From contig NZ_CP107853.1 in NCBI RefSeq assembly GCF_036013525.1, forward strand, positions 9,114,001-9,178,000: a DNA stretch of 64,000 nt. Direction: 5' to 3'. A program made the translations under genes and the position numbers. Shown here piece by piece: positions 60,060 to 64,000 of the stretch. The first letter of the stretch is position 1; the number at the start of each line of letters is the position of its first letter. The stretch is from Nonomuraea sp. NBC_00507 (GTDB lineage: Bacteria > Actinomycetota > Actinomycetes > Streptosporangiales > Streptosporangiaceae). Below the pieces are notes generated by a model. The model was given only the letters and a program-made list of their open reading frames with translations. It searched no databases and was not told where the DNA came from.

Positions 60060-60545
60060 CTACGGGGCCGGTGGTGGAGCGAGGAACTCGATGCCGTGTT
60101 CGCGCATGCCTTCCAGCAACCGGTCCAGGTCGTGCTGCTCGGGTGGGGGGAGGGTGAGGGATACGGCCGGTCGTCCGGTGGTGTGGAAGAACGCTTCGCA
60201 GGTGCCGGGGATGAGCAGCGTGGCGAGCCGGGCGGTGTCCGACTCGACGCGGTGTGTATGGGCTAGCCCGCGCGGTCCGAACACGTAGGTGCCGGGTCCG
60301 GCGGTACGTTGCTCGTCGTCGAGAAAGAAGGTGACCTCCCCATCGAGCACGATCCAGGCTTCGTCCTCGCGGGTGTGGCGGTGCACGGGCGGCGCCGCGC
60401 CCTTGGGGAGCAGTTGTTCGGCGAGGCTGAACGCGCCGCCGGTGACTGCCGCCGGGATCTTGAACGTCCACAGCGCGTCGAGATGCCACAGCCCCTCACC
60501 GTGACCGGGTGGCAGCAGCAGCGTGTCCAGTGGCGGTCGGGACAT
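60060..60545 (-). CDS. Cupin-domain protein (quercetin-dioxygenase-like)
   Basis: A 161-residue single cupin. The first motif is PPVHRHTREDEAWIVLDGEVTFFL (His, His, Glu metal ligands at about 55-63) and the second is GPGTYVFGPRGLAHTHRVES (His). Metal-dependent dioxygenase, isomerase or regulator roles are all possible. ATG at 60545 has GGGAAG 5 bases upstream. It lies 173 bases from the end of the AraC-family gene on the same strand. Confidence 0.85.
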   Translation of the reverse strand: MSRPPLDTLLLPPGHGEGLWHLDALWTFKIPAAVTGGAFSLAEQLLPKGAAPPVHRHTREDEAWIVLDGEVTFFLDDEQRTAGPGTYVFGPRGLAHTHRVESDTARLATLLIPGTCEAFFHTTGRPAVSLTLPPPEQHDLDRLLEGMREHGIEFLAPPPAP

Positions 60546-60717
60546 CGGGTCTTCCCTTCTTGGGGCAGCTCGGCGGCCTATTACCCGAGCTCGGCGTTGG
60601 TTACCCACCCGGACGTGAGCACGCACGCCCTCCGCCCGTGTCGTCACCGATCAGCACACCCTCGTTGCCGCTCCCGTGCACAGGGCGGGCGCGCGGACGG
60701 TCAAGGTCCGTGCCGGC

Positions 60718-61695
60718 CTACCTCTCGTTGCCGGCCGGCATCACCGAATGCGCCCGAAACTGTGCCGGCGAGAACCCGTACGCGTCGCGGAACGCGCGGC
60801 TGAAATGCGTCGCGCTCAGAAATCCCCAGTGCGTGCCGATCGCGGCGACCGGCCGGTTGCGCTGCGCGGGATCACACAGGTCCTGACGACACCGCTCCAG
60901 CCGACGCCGGCGAACCCAAGCACCGACGGTCATCTGCTCGGCTTCGAACAGCTTGTACAGGTAGCGCACCGAGATATGGTGCGCGGTGGCGATGCTGCGC
61001 GGTGAGAGCTCGGGGTCGGTGAGCTGCTGCTCGACGTACGCGTAGATGCGGTGCAGCAGCGTGCGTTCCCGCGTCCGGGGCACCGCTGAGGTCCTGTCGA
61101 GGCGACTGGCCAGCGCCACGGTCAGCACCTCGACGACCGCGGTGCCCAGCCGTGCCGTCTCCGGAGCCGGCAGCTCATCGACGCTGTGTGCGAGCTGCCG
61201 GGTCAGTGCCGAGGCCAGCGCCCCCGCTCCCCGGTCGCCGGGAATGCGCACGCCGGTCAGCTCGCCGAGTTCGCGATCGCGCAACGGGATCATCGCCTTC
61301 GGGACGCTCACCCTGATGTTGCGCATAGCGGTGAAGGACTGTTCGAACGGCCGCGCCGGGTCGATGAACGATAGATCGCCGGGACGCAGGACGGCCTGCC
61401 GGCCGTCCTGCTCCACGCGCACCTCGCCTTCGACGAGCACCCCGACCAGGCACACATCCGGATCCGAGCTACGGATGAGGCGAGGCGTCCTGCCCGTCCG
61501 AAACAACGACCCAGGCCCGGTGACCGACTCGGTGAACCGAATCGGCCCGATCTCTGTGGTGCGCAACTCGGCAGGCGTCTTCGGACCGATCTCACCGCGG
61601 AGGTCGAGCGGCAGGAAAACGTCGCTGATGATCTCTCGCCAGTAGTCGACGCGCGACGCCGGCGGGAGCCCGTCGGCCCTGAACACGACACTCAT
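60718..61695 (-). CDS. AraC-family transcription regulator
   Basis: A 325-residue regulator. The N-terminal part (RADGLPPASRVDYWREIISDVFLPLDL; RPGDLSFIDPARPFEQSF) matches the AraC-binding-like (cupin-like) domain, and the C-terminus (ELSPRSIATAHHISVRYLYKLFEAEQMTVGAWVRRRRLERCRQDL, then AIGTHWGFLSATHFSRAFRDAYGFSPAQFR) is the double helix-turn-helix. ATG at 61695; no strong ribosome site. The cupin gene downstream is a possible target. Confidence 0.9.
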   Translation of the reverse strand: MSVVFRADGLPPASRVDYWREIISDVFLPLDLRGEIGPKTPAELRTTEIGPIRFTESVTGPGSLFRTGRTPRLIRSSDPDVCLVGVLVEGEVRVEQDGRQAVLRPGDLSFIDPARPFEQSFTAMRNIRVSVPKAMIPLRDRELGELTGVRIPGDRGAGALASALTRQLAHSVDELPAPETARLGTAVVEVLTVALASRLDRTSAVPRTRERTLLHRIYAYVEQQLTDPELSPRSIATAHHISVRYLYKLFEAEQMTVGAWVRRRRLERCRQDLCDPAQRNRPVAAIGTHWGFLSATHFSRAFRDAYGFSPAQFRAHSVMPAGNER

Positions 61696-61817
61696 ACAAA
61701 CCCACGCTATGCCTCGGCTGGCCCCCCACTCAAACAGTTTGGCGGGCCACTTCTGATGAACATCGGGGCAAGGCGGTCGACGTGCAGCTCTCCCCGCCGG
61801 GACGCCGTTGGTGACGG

Positions 61818-62225
61818 TCACTGCCACGCGCCACAGACCGTGCCGTCCGGGCGGCAGGTTCTGAAGAAGGTGCGGTGCCCCTGGAGCCGGCTCTTTATCG
61901 TCCCCGTTCCGCCTCTCACGAAATACGTGCGGACGGTCGTTCCGTCGTTCCGAACCTGAACCTGCCTGGGGCCGCCTCGACCCTTGATCTTGTAGAAGAC
62001 CTGGAATTTCCCCCCGCCGATGGCCTTGAAGGCCTTGCAGACGGCAACGGCCGGGTTACTCCCGTACAGGTGGAGGTGACGGACGGTGTAGCCCGGGTAG
62101 GTCCTGCTGTTACACCCCGGAGCAGGGTGGGCTGACGCGGTCTCGGCCGTCCCCCCAAGAATGCTGAACGCAGCGAGGGATGCGACGGCGACGGTGAGGC
62201 CGCGGCGCCTGATCATCGCGGTCAT
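61818..62225 (-). CDS. Small secreted cysteine-containing protein
   Basis: A 135-residue exported protein. The signal peptide is MTAMIRRRGLTVAVASLAAFSILGGTAETASA (cut about residue 32). The mature part is about 100 basic residues with four cysteines (GCNSR, VCKAF, TCRP, VCGA), which could form two disulfides. No family is recognised. ATG at 62225 has AGGAG 6 bases upstream, a strong site. Stands alone. Confidence 0.75.
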   Translation of the reverse strand: MTAMIRRRGLTVAVASLAAFSILGGTAETASAHPAPGCNSRTYPGYTVRHLHLYGSNPAVAVCKAFKAIGGGKFQVFYKIKGRGGPRQVQVRNDGTTVRTYFVRGGTGTIKSRLQGHRTFFRTCRPDGTVCGAWQ

Positions 62226-62481
62226 GAGGATCTCCTTTCGTGGAGCCTTCCTTTCTGATGACTCCGACGCTAGGAGGCCGCCTGGCGGAACACATTGGCA
62301 GATGCGGCACGGCTCTTGCCTTTGAGTGCACTGTGGTGATGGCTGCACGAAAATGGTGTCGCTCAACCCCGAGGCCGCTACGGATCTGGGGATGACAAGG
62401 GCGCCGGGCACCATGCGGAAGCGATGTCACCGGCCGCGGCTATCACCGGAATCTTCTCCGCGTAGCCGTCCCGTAGTCCGC

Positions 62482-63168
62482 TCAGGTCCCCGGAGGGGCG
62501 GTCCAAGGCCGTTGCTCGGCTGGTGGATACGGCATGCCGGCCGCATTCGGTTGCGCAGGCCGCCGGGTCAGGAGCAGCACGAATCCGCTGATGGCGGCGG
62601 CAATCAGCCCCACGACCAAGGGAAGCAGCGTGATGAGGTATCCCCACCTCCACGACAACGCGCTCGACAGCACGTGATTGATGAACGGGCCAAGAATCAA
62701 GGCGAGGACACCAAGACCCGCCAGTATCGCGCCCACCGCGCCCCAGCGACGGCCCACCCGCCGCGCGAATGCCGCCGTCGCCCCCACCACGCCACCGGCA
62801 CCGAGCCCGCTCAGCACCCGGCCGGTCAGATAGATTCCGGCGCCGGTGGCGAGCGCGTTCAGCAGCACACCGATGATCATGAAGGCAATGGCCGCGATGC
62901 CCACTGTCGTCAGCAAACGCCCACCAAGGCCAACGCCCAGCGCCCCGCCTGCTGCCGCGCTGACCAGGTACGCAACGAGAGTCATGAGCAGGGCGGTCTG
63001 GCTGGACAAAGCCAGATCTAACTGCAGAGAAAGCTGCGCTGCGGGCCCGAAGGGCATCGTCAGCAAGTACAACCCGGTAAGCGCAGCGATTCCTGGGCCG
63101 ATCAACGCCCATGCCGGTCGCTCCTCGCCCGGCGGAGCGGCATTCCCTTGCGGTTGATGATCGTGCAT
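62482..63168 (-). CDS. Half-size MFS-like membrane protein
   Basis: A 228-residue membrane protein with six predicted spans, like the N-terminal half of a drug-resistance MFS carrier: LTGLYLLTMPFGPAAQLSLQLDL, GGALGVGLGGRLLTTVGIAAIAFMIIGVLLNALATGAGIYLTGRVLSGLGAGGVVGATAAFARRVGRRWGAV and FINHVLSSALSWRWGYLITLL. The second six spans are absent and the C-terminus is a Pro-rich tail. It may be a truncated gene or a protein that dimerises. ATG at 63168 has only a weak ribosome site. Confidence 0.65.
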   Translation of the reverse strand: MHDHQPQGNAAPPGEERPAWALIGPGIAALTGLYLLTMPFGPAAQLSLQLDLALSSQTALLMTLVAYLVSAAAGGALGVGLGGRLLTTVGIAAIAFMIIGVLLNALATGAGIYLTGRVLSGLGAGGVVGATAAFARRVGRRWGAVGAILAGLGVLALILGPFINHVLSSALSWRWGYLITLLPLVVGLIAAAISGFVLLLTRRPAQPNAAGMPYPPAEQRPWTAPPGT

Positions 63169-63365
63169 GGGGATCAGTTTGCATCGGGCTTGACTTTCTC
63201 GTCCATCCCGCTGCAAGGAGGAATACCGAGCAGACCGAGAGCATGCAGGGTCGCTCGGTGTCGTCAGCATGGAGTTCGCGAGCGTGCGGCCTCGGCACCA
63301 CCGCGTACGGCGACCCGGCCGAGGCCTGGCCTGACCGCAGCGCTGGCCGCATCCTTGTCCCTGCC

Positions 63366-63992
63366 TCAGAGGAAGGCGGTGACGCCCTCGTAGTCGCCTC
63401 GGAGTGCTCGGCCTGTCGTCTCGTATTCGAGGAGCAGCAGGCCGGTCGGCGTCGCCTCATGATGGACCAGGCGGAGACCGGACGTGGTTCCCGGACCGCC
63501 CAGCAGGCGGCGGCCGGCCCGGAGCACCGTGGGCGCGACCACGAGGCGAAGCGTGTCGATCAGTCCCGCCGCCAGGAGCGTGTCCGCCAGGCGGGCGCTG
63601 CCGTGGATCTGGAGTTCCCTTCCCGATCGCGCCTTGAGCTCGGTGACCGCCTGGATCGGGTCGCCTCCGAGCATGGTCGTGGGATGCCAGGTCACCTCGG
63701 TGAGGGTGTTCGACACGACGTACTTCGGCAGGGTGTTCATCCGTTCGGCGAACGGATCGGCCGGGTCAGTGATCTTCGGCCAGTCGCGCGCGAACGCCTC
63801 GTACGTGCGCCGGCCGAGCAGCAGGCCGTCGGCGAGGTCGAGCCAGCCGGAGGCACGCTGGACGAACGTCCCGTCCATGTGGGGCACGAGCCAGCCGCCG
63901 AGGGCGAAGCCGTCGCTGGTGTCCTCGTCCGGAGAGCCAGGTCCCTGGCTGACCCCGTCCAGCGTGACGAACTCGGTGAGGGTGATCCTCAT
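63366..63992 (-). CDS. Dihydrofolate reductase-family (RibD C-terminal-like) protein
   Basis: A 208-residue NADPH-dependent reductase-fold protein of the DHFR/RibD-C family. MRITLTEFVTLDGVSQGPG is the typical start, DGLLLGRRTYEAFARDWP binds the cofactor phosphate, and QIHGSARLADTLLAAGLIDTLRLVVAPTVLRAGRRLLGG is the conserved second half. Most members are of unknown substrate; it is not the housekeeping folA type. The ATG at 63992 is 9 bases from the window end, so its promoter lies outside. Confidence 0.88.
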   Translation of the reverse strand: MRITLTEFVTLDGVSQGPGSPDEDTSDGFALGGWLVPHMDGTFVQRASGWLDLADGLLLGRRTYEAFARDWPKITDPADPFAERMNTLPKYVVSNTLTEVTWHPTTMLGGDPIQAVTELKARSGRELQIHGSARLADTLLAAGLIDTLRLVVAPTVLRAGRRLLGGPGTTSGLRLVHHEATPTGLLLLEYETTGRALRGDYEGVTAFL

Positions 63993-64000
63993 CGCGGGAC

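Noticed and set aside
1..64000. Search by eye for tRNA, rRNA, CRISPR repeats, transposases and attachment sites
   Set aside because: None was seen. A covariance-model or repeat search would be needed to exclude short RNA genes fully.

Overview
The window is high-GC DNA with dense, mostly short-gap operons, frequent GTG and occasional TTG starts and purine-rich ribosome sites. This fits a large-genome soil actinomycete. A cyclic di-AMP (ydaO-type) riboswitch ahead of a lysozyme gene, a DUF6493 protein and an AftB-like arabinosyltransferase also fit Actinobacteria. A Nonomuraea/Streptosporangiaceae-like host is my inference; there is no marker gene that proves it. No tRNA, rRNA, CRISPR array, transposase or attachment site was seen. 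The window reads as chromosomal accessory/catabolic DNA.

Layout. (1) 1-864 is the 3' end of a beta-propeller gene. (2) 868-10650 is a carbohydrate or amino-sugar locus: an ABC importer, two dihydrodipicolinate-synthase/aldolase-family enzymes, a DegT aminotransferase, an NAD-epimerase, a Gfo/Idh oxidoreductase and their own regulator. They are tied together by three copies of a palindrome with core CGGTC-NN-GACCG. (3) 10854-13463 holds an AftB-like glycosyltransferase and a GH25 lysozyme under a c-di-AMP riboswitch. (4) 13621-17700 mixes decayed genes (response regulator, endonuclease-like, GH43 tail) with an intact RtcB RNA ligase and archease pair. (5) 17985-27213 (minus strand) is one long operon for an oligopeptide/nickel-type ABC importer, a luciferase-like monooxygenase, a flavin reductase, two carboxymuconolactone-decarboxylase-fold peroxidases, a VOC protein and an OsmC protein. 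Seven successive gene junctions are 4-base stop/start overlaps, and a deletion scar lies near the promoter-proximal end. (6) 27577-34837 has tryptophan 2,3-dioxygenase, a ferric-reductase-like flavoprotein with a tiny membrane peptide gene, an MFS carrier, a secreted hydrolase and an old-yellow-enzyme family reductase.

(7) 35944-48550 is the most interesting part. A MarR regulator and three gene blocks share the palindrome TCGTTTG-N4-CAAACGA. The blocks encode an amino-acid/amine permease, PuuC-like aldehyde dehydrogenase, PuuD-like gamma-glutamyl hydrolase, PuuA-like glutamine-synthetase homologue, a cytochrome P450 with its own [3Fe-4S] ferredoxin and reductase, an acetoacetate-decarboxylase-fold enzyme, and homoprotocatechuate-type HpaE, HpaD and HpaG homologues. 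The simplest reading is an inducible pathway that gamma-glutamylates an aromatic amine, oxidises its side chain and ring, removes glutamate and cleaves the ring.

(8) 48672-56678 has malic enzyme and a LacI-controlled mannoside locus: GH125 alpha-mannosidase plus a sugar ABC importer split over two divergent transcripts, each with a GTGACAACGTTGTCAC-type operator. (9) 56704-63992 holds a Gly-rich membrane peptide, a 960-residue DUF6493 protein, a cupin, an AraC-family regulator, a small secreted protein, a half-size MFS-like protein and a DHFR/RibD-like reductase.
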